From contig JBAUHN010000343.1 in assembly GCA_049680295.1 (NCBI GenBank), positions 1 to 25,812 on the forward strand: a DNA stretch of 25,812 nucleotides, read 5' to 3'. Origin of the DNA: JBAUHN01 sp049680295. Its GTDB lineage: Bacteria; Pseudomonadota; Alphaproteobacteria; Rhodobacterales; Rhodobacteraceae. The position numbers and the translations under genes are program-made. Positions 1 through 7,246 of this stretch are shown here, in pieces; position 1 is the first letter of the stretch, and the number at the start of each line of letters is the position of its first letter. Under the pieces are notes generated by a model. The model was not told the origin of the DNA, made no database searches, and saw only the letters and a program-made list of their open reading frames with translations.

Positions 1-139
1 GAGGGGAGTTTTGTGATGGAGGCCATTTTCGTGTGCGCTGTGTGTGCAATGAGTCGTCGTAGAGGGGCAAATTCGGGGATATTGGGGCGTAGTGCAGCGT
101 AGCAGCAACCGCCGCCAACAGTTTGAAGATACACAAAAA

Positions 140-1141
140 ATGCAAATAAATCAACACGCTAGACTTTCTATTGCTCCGATGATGGATTGGACCGACCGCC
201 ATTGCCGGTTTCTGCATCGTCAACTTAGCACCCAGACGCTGCTGTATACCGAAATGGTCACTGCGCCTGCATTGGTGCGCGGCGGGGCCTTGCATTTGCT
301 GGACCACGCGGGGGGCGAGCATCCGTTGGCGTTGCAGTTGGGCGGGTCGGATCCGGTTGAACTGGCGCAGGCGGCAAAGTTGGGGGCGGACGCGGGATAT
401 GATGAGATTAACCTGAATGTTGGTTGCCCGTCGGACAGGGTGCAATCGGGCTGTTTTGGGGCTGTCTTGATGCAGCAGCCGGGGTTGGTGGCAGATTGTG
501 TTGCGGCAATGCGCTCGGCTGTGGATGTCGAGGTGACGGTCAAGTGCCGCATCGGCGTCGATGATCAGGACCCTGGCTGCGTGTTGCCTGCATTTCTGGA
601 CAAGATATCAGACGCGGGGTGCAAACGTTTCAGCATCCATGCGCGAAAGGCTTGGCTGCAAGGGTTAACCCCCAAGGAAAACCGCGATATTCCACCCTTG
701 GATTATGATCTGGTGGTGCAGATGAAACGGGATTTTCCGCATCTGCATATCTCGATCAACGGCGGCATCACTTCATTGGATCAGGCGCTGGGGTTTCTGG
801 ATGCAGGTCTGGATGGCGTGATGATCGGACGCGGCGCCTATCACACGCCCACAGATGTGCTGGGCGCGGCGGACAGCCGGGTGTTTCGCACCGGCAAAAC
901 CGTCACCGGCGAAGAAGCCGCCCGCGCGATGCTGCCCTATATTGAGGCGCATGTGACCGGGGGCGGGCGTCTGAACCAGATTACCCGGCACATGATGGGG
1001 CTTTTTGCCGGAAGGCCGGGCGCGCGGGCCTGGCGGCGGATGCTGTCAGAACGCGCCTCACTGCCGGGTGCCGGCCCCGAGCTTATCGAAGAAGCCCTGG
1101 GCTGTATCTCGCCACTGGAAGCGCTGGACGAGGCGGTGTAG
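140..1141 (+). CDS. dusA: tRNA-dihydrouridine synthase DusA
   Basis: FMN-dependent reductase that converts uridine to dihydrouridine in the tRNA D-loop, using NADPH, in the cytoplasm. The protein (333 aa from the chosen ATG) opens with the family motif IAPMMDWTD (residues 11-19). It carries NLNVGCPSDRVQSG at 91-104, where C96 is the conserved cysteine expected to act as proton donor. Later come an HARKAWLQGL segment and the phosphate-binding NGGI and GVMIGRGAY segments of the TIM barrel. The RQLSTQTLLYTEM and LQGLTPKENR segments favour DusA over DusB or DusC. An in-frame GTG at 92 would add 16 basic, unconserved residues. I chose ATG 140 because the conserved sequence begins just after it and a purine-rich GAAG lies upstream. 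The next gene follows after 36 bases. Confidence 0.93.
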   Translation: MQINQHARLSIAPMMDWTDRHCRFLHRQLSTQTLLYTEMVTAPALVRGGALHLLDHAGGEHPLALQLGGSDPVELAQAAKLGADAGYDEINLNVGCPSDRVQSGCFGAVLMQQPGLVADCVAAMRSAVDVEVTVKCRIGVDDQDPGCVLPAFLDKISDAGCKRFSIHARKAWLQGLTPKENRDIPPLDYDLVVQMKRDFPHLHISINGGITSLDQALGFLDAGLDGVMIGRGAYHTPTDVLGAADSRVFRTGKTVTGEEAARAMLPYIEAHVTGGGRLNQITRHMMGLFAGRPGARAWRRMLSERASLPGAGPELIEEALGCISPLEALDEAV

Positions 1142-1177
1142 TCCAACATCTGACGGTCCAAGAAAAGGCAAATCAAC

Positions 1178-2008
1178 ATGATCACACTTGACGCCGGATT
1201 GCTGATGCAAATGGCAATCTTTTTATTGGTCATTGGTGCCTTTGCGGGCGTTTTGGCAGGCCTGTTGGGCGTCGGAGGTGGTATCGTTCTGGTGCCTGCA
1301 TTCTTCTATGCGTTTGATTTACTTGGCTATCAAAGCCCGCAATTGATGCAGCTTTGTGTCGCGACCTCGCTTGCCACGATATTGGTCACCTCTGTTCGTT
1401 CGGTGCTTAGTCACAACAAAAAGGGGGCTGTTGATTGGGATGTGCTGCGCACATGGGCGCCGGGCATCGTCATTGGCGCAATATTGGGCACGTTGATGGT
1501 GGCACAGTTGCGCACCACGGCGTTGCAGGCAATCTTTGGCGGTTTGGCATTGCTTGTTGGGCTTTACATGGCCTTTGGCCGGGCAAGTTGGCGGATCGGG
1601 CAAGTGATGCCTAAAGGTGCATTGCGCGCTGTTCTGTCGCCTGCAATGGGGTTTTTGTCAGTGCTGATGGGGATCGGTGGTGGTAGCTTTGGGGTGTCGT
1701 TGATGACGCTTTACAACACGCCGATCCACCGTGCCGTGGCCACGGCTGCGGGGTTTGGCGTGTTGATCGCGGCACCGGCTGTCATCGGGTTGTTGTTTGT
1801 CCCGCTGGCCCCGGCTGTTCGCCCCCCCTTGACCATTGGGGTCATCAACCTGCCGGCTTTTGTGATCATCATCGCGATGACCCTGATCACGGCCCCCATA
1901 GGTGCAAATATCGCCCATAAAATGAATCCCAAGCCGCTAAAGCGCGTGTTTGCGTTCTTCCTGATATTGGTGGCCTTAAACATGCTGCGCAAAGCACTGG
2001 GGTGGTAG
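1178..2008 (+). CDS. TSUP-family permease (TauE/SafE type)
   Basis: Inner-membrane permease of the TSUP (sulfite exporter TauE/SafE, formerly DUF81) family. Known members move sulfite, sulfoacetate or other small organosulfur anions. The 276 residues form about eight hydrophobic segments in two halves. Each half carries the glycine-rich family motif: GLLGVGGGIVLVP near residue 28, and MGIGGGSFGVS near residue 164. ATG 1178 is preceded by AAAAGG at suitable spacing. The stop codon overlaps the GTG start of the next gene by seven bases, so the two are probably translationally coupled. The substrate cannot be read from sequence. The partner gene encodes a probable oxygenase, which would fit uptake or export of a small metabolite, but that is inference. 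Confidence 0.88.
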   Translation: MITLDAGLLMQMAIFLLVIGAFAGVLAGLLGVGGGIVLVPAFFYAFDLLGYQSPQLMQLCVATSLATILVTSVRSVLSHNKKGAVDWDVLRTWAPGIVIGAILGTLMVAQLRTTALQAIFGGLALLVGLYMAFGRASWRIGQVMPKGALRAVLSPAMGFLSVLMGIGGGSFGVSLMTLYNTPIHRAVATAAGFGVLIAAPAVIGLLFVPLAPAVRPPLTIGVINLPAFVIIIAMTLITAPIGANIAHKMNPKPLKRVFAFFLILVALNMLRKALGW

Positions 2009-2790
2009 ATCATTTTGCCACAACCGGGTGGAAGATATTTCCACCCGAAGCCGCGCTGCGCGATTGGGCCACTTGCGCGCGCAGGGATGCGTTGCGCGCG
2101 GTGGACGACCCCGGTATGGCCGATTGGCACCAATGCCAGGGCACCTGGTTTGTGGGGCTTGATTCGCTGGACAATGATAAACGGGGGCGCGTCGCAGGGT
2201 CGGCACCGCTTGGCGGTCGCGCAGTGGATTACATCGCAGCTCACTGCGGTGGCTGGCCCGCGCTGCACCGCGCGCAGCTGTCGGTCATCTATCCCGGCTA
2301 TCCGCGCCCGCGCGCGGGCGAAACTGAGCCAGGTTTTCGCTACCGTTTGAACCGCGATGCCGCACATGTGGACGGGGTGATTGGCGAAGGCCAGCCAAAG
2401 CGACGCTACCTGCGCGAGCCGCATCAGTTCATTCTTGGCCTGCCATTAAGCATGGCCAATGCCAGGGCCGCACCTTTGGTCGTCTGGGAGGGCAGCCATA
2501 AGATATTGGCGCAGGCCTTTCAGCGCGCGGTGGCAGGCCATGCGGCCACGGGCCTGCACCAGTTGGACATCACCGACGCATATGTCGCCGCGCGTAAAAA
2601 GGTGTTTGAGACCTGCAAACGGGTAATCATTCACGGACCACCGGGCAGCGCCTATCTGATCCACCGCATGGCGTTGCACGGTGTGGCCCCTTGGGGCAAA
2701 GGTGCAAGTGCTGCGCCCGAAGGCCGCATGATCGCCTATTTCCGTCCCGAAATGCCCGGTGGTATCAACGCCTGGTTGACGGCACCTTAG
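2002..2790 (+). CDS. putative 2-oxoglutarate/Fe(II) dioxygenase-like protein
   Basis: I recognise no named family with certainty. The 262-residue soluble protein shows the spacing of a cupin-fold Fe(II)/2-oxoglutarate oxygenase of the phytanoyl-CoA dioxygenase kind. There is an H-x-D motif (H122, D124, in AAHVDGV), a distal histidine in IHRMALHG (H226; H221 is an alternative), and an arginine sixteen residues later (R242 in GRMIAYFRP) that could bind the 2-oxoglutarate carboxylate. There is no signal peptide or membrane segment. The start is GTG 2002, inside the last codons of the upstream permease in another frame, a typical coupling overlap. It ends 17 bases before the convergent DUF1289 gene, with no clear terminator between them. 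The oxygenase assignment is inference from the motif pattern, and no substrate is proposed. Confidence 0.72.
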   Translation: MVDHFATTGWKIFPPEAALRDWATCARRDALRAVDDPGMADWHQCQGTWFVGLDSLDNDKRGRVAGSAPLGGRAVDYIAAHCGGWPALHRAQLSVIYPGYPRPRAGETEPGFRYRLNRDAAHVDGVIGEGQPKRRYLREPHQFILGLPLSMANARAAPLVVWEGSHKILAQAFQRAVAGHAATGLHQLDITDAYVAARKKVFETCKRVIIHGPPGSAYLIHRMALHGVAPWGKGASAAPEGRMIAYFRPEMPGGINAWLTAP

Positions 2791-2807
2791 GAACCCACTC
2801 CAAAGTG

Positions 2808-3038
2808 TTACTTTTTCAACCGCGCCGCCCGTCCGCCGCGCCGTTTGGTGAATTGGGCGGCGCGTGCTGGCAACTGTGACAGCACGTCCGCGCGCGCGGC
2901 CGCGCTCATCCTGCTCCAGGCGCCGATTTCGTCGATGGACCGCAGGCACCCGGTACACAAACGCGTCGCAGGGTGCACCACGCATATCTTGATGCAGGGG
3001 CTTTCAATCTCGTCGCGGGTCCAGATTTCATCCGTCAT
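2808..3038 (-). CDS. DUF1289 domain protein (small Cys-rich)
   Basis: Short protein (76 aa) of the DUF1289 family, whose biochemical role is unknown. It has the family's four-cysteine pattern, C15-x3-C19-x8-C28-x2-C31 (ESPCIKIC and CTGCLRS), followed by the conserved IDEIGAWSRM segment. The cysteines probably bind a metal such as zinc. The tail is strongly basic (KRRGGRAARLKK). The start at 3038 lies 11 bases inside the end of ruvX, so it is probably coupled to ruvX as the last gene of the ccmI-ruvX-DUF1289 unit. A longer reading back to 3263 exists but only adds sequence overlapping ruvX in another frame. Confidence 0.85.
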   Translation of the reverse strand: MTDEIWTRDEIESPCIKICVVHPATRLCTGCLRSIDEIGAWSRMSAAARADVLSQLPARAAQFTKRRGGRAARLKK

Positions 3039-3534
3039 CGTGGCGTCCTTTGTCTGCACCGCGCAGAACCTGCAATCGGTCCAGCACGCCTTGCAAGATA
3101 TATCCGGCCGCCACATGATCAATGACCTCGGCGCGACGTCTGCGTGACGTATCCGCCTCAAGCAGGGCTTTTTCCGCAGCCACAGTCGACAACCGTTCAT
3201 CCCAAAAGCCAATCGGTATCTGTGCGAAATCCGGCAACCGCGCAAGGTTGCGGGCAAAGGCACGCGTGGATTGGCAACGCGGGCCTTCCGATCCGTCCAT
3301 ATTGCGCGGCAGGCCCAGGATCAGTCCGCCGATCTGGCGGTCTTTGACAATTTCCGCCAGTCGCACGGCATCTGTGGTGAATTTCTTGCGCCGCACGGTT
3401 TCAAGTGGTGTTGCCACGGACAAAAAGCTGTCGGTGACCGCAACGCCGATGGTTTTATCGCCCAGATCCAGACCGACCAGCGCCTGCATGGGGGGCAGGG
3501 TGGATGCAAACTCGGCGATGTCGTCGCAGATCAT
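3028..3534 (-). CDS. ruvX: RuvX/YqgF family RNase H-fold nuclease (pre-16S rRNA/Holliday junction type)
   Basis: Small RNase H/RuvC-fold protein of 168 aa. It belongs to the YqgF/RuvX family, linked in other bacteria to 16S rRNA 5' end processing and Holliday-junction resolution. The N-terminal GLDLGDKTIGVAVTD (from residue 21) carries the first acidic metal ligand, D23. The fold's further motifs follow in order: GGLILGLPRNMDGSEGP, IPIGFWDERLST and VIDHVAAGYIL. Its ATG overlaps the ccmI stop as ATGA, and its 3' end overlaps the DUF1289 start, so the three are read as one message. An alternative start at internal M16 would remove the short leader MICDDIAEFASTLPP. Both are plausible, but the ATGA overlap favours 3534. 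Confidence 0.9.
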   Translation of the reverse strand: MICDDIAEFASTLPPMQALVGLDLGDKTIGVAVTDSFLSVATPLETVRRKKFTTDAVRLAEIVKDRQIGGLILGLPRNMDGSEGPRCQSTRAFARNLARLPDFAQIPIGFWDERLSTVAAEKALLEADTSRRRRAEVIDHVAAGYILQGVLDRLQVLRGADKGRHDDG

Positions 3535-4760
3535 TCGGCAACACCGGCCCGTTGCCCGGCACGCAGCAAAAGATCCATCGCCGGAAGGTCCGCTGCAAAC
3601 ACTTCAGTCGCGTTTTCATAGATCGCACGCGCCTGCGCGGTGCGTCCCAACACCCCCAAAGCGCCGATCAATTGCGCCCAGTCCTGCACCGGGCCACCTT
3701 CTGTCGCCAGCCGTTCGGACAGTCCTGCGACCATGCCCTCGATCATCTCCATCCGCTGGGCGGGTGACATGTCTTGGGCGGCTTCAACGTCGCCTGCATC
3801 GGGGCCACGGGTGTCGCCGCCGATTTCGGGCAGTTGATAGTTAACGCCCGCGCGTTCAGCCATCTGTCCGATCTCGGCAACAATCGGTGCGATCCAAGGC
3901 GCGTCTTTTGGCCCGCGCCGCAGCAATTGATCCCACATCCTAAACGCCACATCCGGGCGTCCGGTCTGGGCCATCATCGCGCCCAGATAATAGCGCGCAA
4001 TCCCGTTTTCGTCATCACGTGACAGGGCCGTGCGCAGCACAGCTTCGGCCTCGGGCGAGACGTAGCCACCGGCGGCGATCACCAATAGATCCGCATAATC
4101 AACGATATCGCTTACGGTTGCATCCTCGGCCTTGATCCGCAAAACTTGGGCTTGCGCTTTGGCGGCCTGGGCGTAGTTCCCCAGATTGGCTTCGCTTGTT
4201 GCCAGTAAGATATGACCTTGCAGATCATCAGGCCGATCAGCCACCGTGGCGCGCAATTGGGCGACCAATGCGTCATATTGCGCGCTGGCATTGGGGTCGG
4301 GTGTTGTTGCGGGCAGGCTGGCTTCGGCCTCGGATTGCGAAGGGCGGTTCTTGCGCATGTCATCGGCTTGCGCAATTCGGGTTTTCAGCGCCAGATCACC
4401 GTATCCCGGTGCGCCCAAAACCTGATACATCGCAAAGCTGGCACCGATCAGAAGCACCGCAAACGCGCCTGCAACCACCGTTGGTCCGGTTTGCACCGGA
4501 CCGGACACCTCAGACGCACCGCGCGCAGCGTCCGCTGCCAAAATCCGACGCGACACTTCGGCGCGCACGGGTTCTGCGTCCTTGGCAGACAGGGCACCGC
4601 GGGCCAGGTCACGCTCAATCTCTTTCAACTGATCGCGGTAGACCCGCAAATCATGGTCCATTGCAGGGGCAAAGGCACCTTTGACGGTCCCAAAGAGTGC
4701 TGCCGCAATAATCACCGCAACAATGATTGCCAGAGCAATTGTGATAATCCAGAATGTCAT
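3531..4760 (-). CDS. ccmI: cytochrome c maturation protein CcmI
   Basis: Apocytochrome c chaperone of system I cytochrome c biogenesis. It holds the unfolded apocytochrome and presents it to the CcmF/H haem lyase on the periplasmic face. The 409-residue protein has transmembrane helix 1 at about residues 3-23, then a cytoplasmic loop with the family motif YRDQLKEIERD and the KDAEPVRAEVSRRIL segment. Helix 2 lies at about 94-111, followed by a periplasmic C-terminal region with TPR-like repeats (LQGHILLATSEANLGNYAQAA, GIARYYLGAMMAQTGRPDVAF). ATG 4760 has GGAG five bases upstream, so I prefer it to the upstream ATG at 4802, which adds 14 residues before the helix. It is the first gene of a three-gene unit and diverges from soxB across 214 bases. 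No other ccm genes are in the window. Confidence 0.92.
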   Translation of the reverse strand: MTFWIITIALAIIVAVIIAAALFGTVKGAFAPAMDHDLRVYRDQLKEIERDLARGALSAKDAEPVRAEVSRRILAADAARGASEVSGPVQTGPTVVAGAFAVLLIGASFAMYQVLGAPGYGDLALKTRIAQADDMRKNRPSQSEAEASLPATTPDPNASAQYDALVAQLRATVADRPDDLQGHILLATSEANLGNYAQAAKAQAQVLRIKAEDATVSDIVDYADLLVIAAGGYVSPEAEAVLRTALSRDDENGIARYYLGAMMAQTGRPDVAFRMWDQLLRRGPKDAPWIAPIVAEIGQMAERAGVNYQLPEIGGDTRGPDAGDVEAAQDMSPAQRMEMIEGMVAGLSERLATEGGPVQDWAQLIGALGVLGRTAQARAIYENATEVFAADLPAMDLLLRAGQRAGVAE

Positions 4761-4847
4761 TGGCGCTCCGTGGCTGGCATCATGGTTTTGTGTACCGCGC
4801 ATAGTACCGTGAAAAAAGGCCGAAAGTCAGCCCTGCCACGCGAAATG

Positions 4848-4877
4848 ATCAATTGCGAAGCGTGTCGCAAAATTGAT
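4848..4877. promoter_or_regulatory. imperfect dyad in the ccmI-soxB divergent promoter region
   Basis: Left arm ATCAATTGCGA (4848-4858) pairs with right arm TCGC-AA-AATTGAT (4865-4877): eleven base pairs with a two-base bulge around a six-base spacer. It sits about 100 bases upstream of the soxB start and about 90 from the ccmI start. A long dyad in a divergent promoter region suggests an operator for a dimeric regulator, but I cannot assign one. Confidence 0.35.
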
Positions 4878-4905
4878 AGGAAATGTCGCGCGCAGTATCC
4901 TCTTT

Positions 4906-4923
4906 TCTGGTCAGTGACCCAGA
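4906..4923. promoter_or_regulatory. second dyad upstream of soxB
   Basis: TCTGGTC (4906-4912), AGT, then GACCCAGA (4916-4923) form an inverted repeat with one unpaired base. It lies 52 bases before the soxB ATG and downstream of the larger dyad. It may be a second operator half of the sox promoter. The evidence is the symmetry alone. Confidence 0.28.
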
Positions 4924-4974
4924 ACAGGCTTTAGCTGTACCATCCACTACGAATCCACCCTTGGGGGACCCGAT

Positions 4975-6219
4975 ATGAGACGCTATTCCGCATTTGCCGT
5001 TGCCCGTGAAGCTGCACGCTATCATTCAGGCTGGGAACGCGCATGGCGCGCCGCCGAGCCTAAACGCAAATATGACGTGATCATTATCGGGGCAGGCGGT
5101 CACGGTCTGGCCACGGCTTATCATTTGGGTAAGAACCACGGCATCAAAAACGTGGCCATTTTGGAAAAGGGTTGGTTGGGCGGTGGTAACACAGGGCGTA
5201 ACACAACGATTATCCGGTCGAACTATCTGCAAGATCCATCCGCGGCGCTGTTCGAAAAATCGCGGTCGTTGTTTGAAACGATGAGTCAGGATTTGAACTA
5301 CAACGTCATGTTCAGCCCACGTGGCGTGATCATGCTGGCCCAGACCCACCATGAGGTGCGCGGCTATCAACGCACCGCCCATGCCAATGCGCTGCAAGGG
5401 GTGAAGACCGAATTTATTGGCCCTGAAAAGGTCCGCGAATTGGTGCCGATCATCAATATTGACGGGCCGCGTTACCCGGTTCTGGGCGGTTTGTGGCAAG
5501 CACGCGGAGGTACGGCGCGCCATGATGCAGTGGCCTGGGGCTATGCGCGGGCCTGTTCGGATATGGGCATGGACGTGATCCAGCAGTGCGAGGTGACATC
5601 CGTGCGTCGCGAGGCGGGCAAGGTTGTCGGTGTGACCACCAGCAAAGGCGACATTGATTGCGACAAGCTGGGCATCGTGGTTGCGGGTAATTCAGGCGTC
5701 GTGGCCGAAATGGCGGGTTTCCGTCTGCCCATCGAATCGGTGGCGTTGCAGGCCTTGGTGTCGGAACCGATCAAGCCTTGTATGGATGTGGTTGTCATGG
5801 CCAACACGGTGCATGGTTATATGTCGCAATCCGATAAGGGCGAAATGGTGATTGGCGGCGGCACGGATGGCTACAACAACTACACCCAGCGCGGATCCTT
5901 CCACCATATCGAGGAAACCGTGCGCGCGTTGGTTGAAACCTTTCCAATGGTCAGTCGTCTGAAAATGCTGCGACAGTGGGGCGGTATCGTCGATATCACT
6001 GGTGACCGGTCGCCGATCCTGTCGAAAACTCCGGTGGAAAATGTGTTTATCAACTGCGGATGGGGCACCGGCGGGTTCAAGGCCACGCCGGGATCGGGCT
6101 GGGCCATGGCTGAACTGATTGCCAAAGGGCATTCGCCCCTGACTGACGCCTTTGGTCTGGAGCGTTTCCGCGAAGGCCGGTTTATTGATGAAAGCGTGGC
6201 AGCCGGGGTGGCGCATTGA
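4975..6219 (+). CDS. soxB: sarcosine oxidase beta subunit SoxB
   Basis: Flavin-carrying catalytic subunit of heterotetrameric sarcosine oxidase (cytoplasmic). It oxidises sarcosine at FAD and passes electrons to covalent FMN and then O2, giving H2O2. The 414 residues match the family length. The N-terminal leader MRRYSAFAVAREAARYHSGW is typical of SoxB. The FAD Rossmann motif GAGGHG is at 39-44 and the DAO-family KGWLGGGNTGRNTTIIRSNY segment follows. H183 in GGTARHDAVAWGYA is the probable covalent FMN histidine (inferred from the family). The C-terminal NCGWGTGGFKATPGSG motif is intact. A strong GGGGGA ribosome site precedes ATG 4975. The delta, alpha and gamma genes normally follow directly, but here the next sox gene begins about 1 kb later. 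Confidence 0.96.
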   Translation: MRRYSAFAVAREAARYHSGWERAWRAAEPKRKYDVIIIGAGGHGLATAYHLGKNHGIKNVAILEKGWLGGGNTGRNTTIIRSNYLQDPSAALFEKSRSLFETMSQDLNYNVMFSPRGVIMLAQTHHEVRGYQRTAHANALQGVKTEFIGPEKVRELVPIINIDGPRYPVLGGLWQARGGTARHDAVAWGYARACSDMGMDVIQQCEVTSVRREAGKVVGVTTSKGDIDCDKLGIVVAGNSGVVAEMAGFRLPIESVALQALVSEPIKPCMDVVVMANTVHGYMSQSDKGEMVIGGGTDGYNNYTQRGSFHHIEETVRALVETFPMVSRLKMLRQWGGIVDITGDRSPILSKTPVENVFINCGWGTGGFKATPGSGWAMAELIAKGHSPLTDAFGLERFREGRFIDESVAAGVAH

Positions 6220-6239
6220 TGGCCGCGCAGCATTTTGTC

Positions 6240-6443
6240 TCAGTTCGGCGGATATTGCGAAATGATCATCCGGCCGGTCATTTCCTTTGCCGTCAGCATG
6301 GACGCACCTTTGGCTTTGTCCTGGCGTCCATAATACCGCATCAAATCGTGACGCAGCAGCGCCTTTTTGATGCGCCATTCATAGATGGCCACGACAACGC
6401 CAATGAGCGCGATGATTGCAAACATGATGACAAAAAAGTTCAT
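6240..6443 (-). CDS. small single-span membrane protein, unknown function
   Basis: A 67-residue protein that I do not recognise. Residues 3-22 (NFFVIMFAIIALIGVVVAIY) form one transmembrane helix. The rest is a basic, probably cytoplasmic tail (EWRIKKALLRHDLMRYYGRQDKAKGAS) ending in MTGRMIISQYPPN. I chose ATG 6443 because the helix starts immediately after it. The longer reading to 6563 adds a low-quality Arg/Cys-rich extension. The upstream ribosome site is poor. The gene converges on soxB with a 20-base gap and lies antisense within the sox locus. The reading is credible because it has clean membrane-protein composition, but it needs conservation to confirm. Confidence 0.6.
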   Translation of the reverse strand: MNFFVIMFAIIALIGVVVAIYEWRIKKALLRHDLMRYYGRQDKAKGASMLTAKEMTGRMIISQYPPN

Positions 6444-6943
6444 GAGCGTGGAATGCGGCCCGGATCGGGTTTTAGCAATAGGGTCTTTTTGCGCCCGCAG
6501 AGGTCGGCAGATTTCCACCACCCGATGGCAAGAAATTGCCGTTTGGCGGCGCCCGTGATGCAATTATGTACCACCTTTTTTCGCCCCCGGATTTCCGGCA
6601 TTCGCCGGGCATTGACAGAGGTCGGGTTCGTGGCAAATCGCGGCGTCGCGCGGCGCAGAGAATGCGGACAACCGGGCCTCAAAATCGGCGCTGAGGACAG
6701 GTCAATCGACACGCTGGCGCGGCGCAAACGCCTTGTGATCAAGAAACCGACCGGGGCAAGATCGCCGCAAGTTGTCCACAATGCGCACCACATCTGGTGC
6801 GTTTCGGCGGGATTTGGCCGCAGCTGCAAGGGACAAACGGCCTTTCATCGCCGAATTTTGCCCGCCTTTGACCGCTCTCTTGTGAAGGTCTCTCAGATTG
6901 GGATGATGGTGCACACTTTCATGCCTCAAAAGGAGACGTCACT
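6444..6943. other. 500-base stretch without a confident gene
   Basis: Several frames are open here on both strands, but the products are Arg/His/Cys-rich, lack ribosome sites and match nothing I know. It contains a perfect seven-base-pair hairpin at 6784-6801 and clustered CCGG repeats around 6586-6610. A weak promoter-like pair, TTGCCG (6536) and TGCAAT (6559) with 17-base spacing, could serve the downstream microprotein. This may be leader RNA or a decayed gene. Confidence 0.4.
6784..6801. promoter_or_regulatory. perfect hairpin/dyad in the soxB-soxD gap
   Basis: CGCACCA (6784-6790), CATC, TGGTGCG (6795-6801): seven perfect base pairs with a four-base loop. No T-tract follows, so it is not a terminator. 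It lies 143 bases before the microprotein start and could be an operator or an RNA stem-loop. Confidence 0.35.
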
Positions 6944-7153
6944 ATGTCAGACTATACAACGTCGAACGAAGGTATGGGCGGCCGCGGTGTCATCATTGCG
7001 ATCCTCATTATCTGCGCCTTTGTCTTTGGGCTTGCCCTTATCGGCGCAAGCTCCGGGCCAGCCGGTGACGGCACCGGCGATGCCATGGGCGCCACAGGCG
7101 GAACTGCGGAAGAAACCACAGCCGAAGACCGCGCAACGGTTGTCATCGAATAA
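6944..7153 (+). CDS. membrane microprotein, unknown function
   Basis: A 69-residue protein that I do not recognise. It starts at ATG 6944 with a good AAAAGGAG ribosome site nine bases upstream. A polar N-terminus (MSDYTTSNEGMGGRG) precedes one transmembrane helix at about residues 15-34 (VIIAILIICAFVFGLALIGA). A Gly/Ala/Thr-rich acidic tail ends in ATVVIE. The strong ribosome site, the clean membrane segment and a perfect terminator just after the stop make this a convincing gene. It lies between soxB and soxDAG on the same strand, so it may be transcribed with them. A role in the sox pathway is unproven. Confidence 0.75.
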   Translation: MSDYTTSNEGMGGRGVIIAILIICAFVFGLALIGASSGPAGDGTGDAMGATGGTAEETTAEDRATVVIE

Positions 7154-7176
7154 GAACCGTCAATCCACAACAGTTT

Positions 7177-7207
7177 TGGGCGGATGTCTTTCGGCATCCG
7201 CCTTTTT
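7177..7207 (+). terminator. intrinsic terminator or attenuator before soxD
   Basis: GGCGGATG (7179-7186) pairs perfectly with CATCCGCC (7195-7202). Two further pairs (T-G, C-G) close a TTTC tetraloop, and TTTTT follows at 7203-7207. It ends 39 bases before the soxD ATG. It terminates the microprotein message and, if soxD has no promoter of its own, would attenuate soxDAG. Confidence 0.85.
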
Positions 7208-7246
7208 GCCGTCCGCACCCTGTTTTTCCAATGTCGGAGATCTCTC

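Noticed and set aside
1..26. Possible start of a divergent gene on the minus strand (ATG at 26, MASITKLP)
   Set aside because: Only eight codons fit in the window and there is no ribosome site upstream.
1711..2424. 237-codon minus-strand frame across the TSUP and oxygenase-like genes
   Set aside because: It covers two genes and their overlap on the other strand, with no ribosome site and no domain.
6772..6780. Single DnaA-box-like TTGTCCACA
   Set aside because: It is one isolated box with a mismatch, with no cluster, AT-rich region or replication gene nearby.
6440..6929. Two overlapping minus-strand frames (6440-6829, 6702-6929)
   Set aside because: They have no ribosome site and an Arg-rich product, with no recognisable segment. 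A frameshifted remnant cannot be excluded, but nothing supports one.
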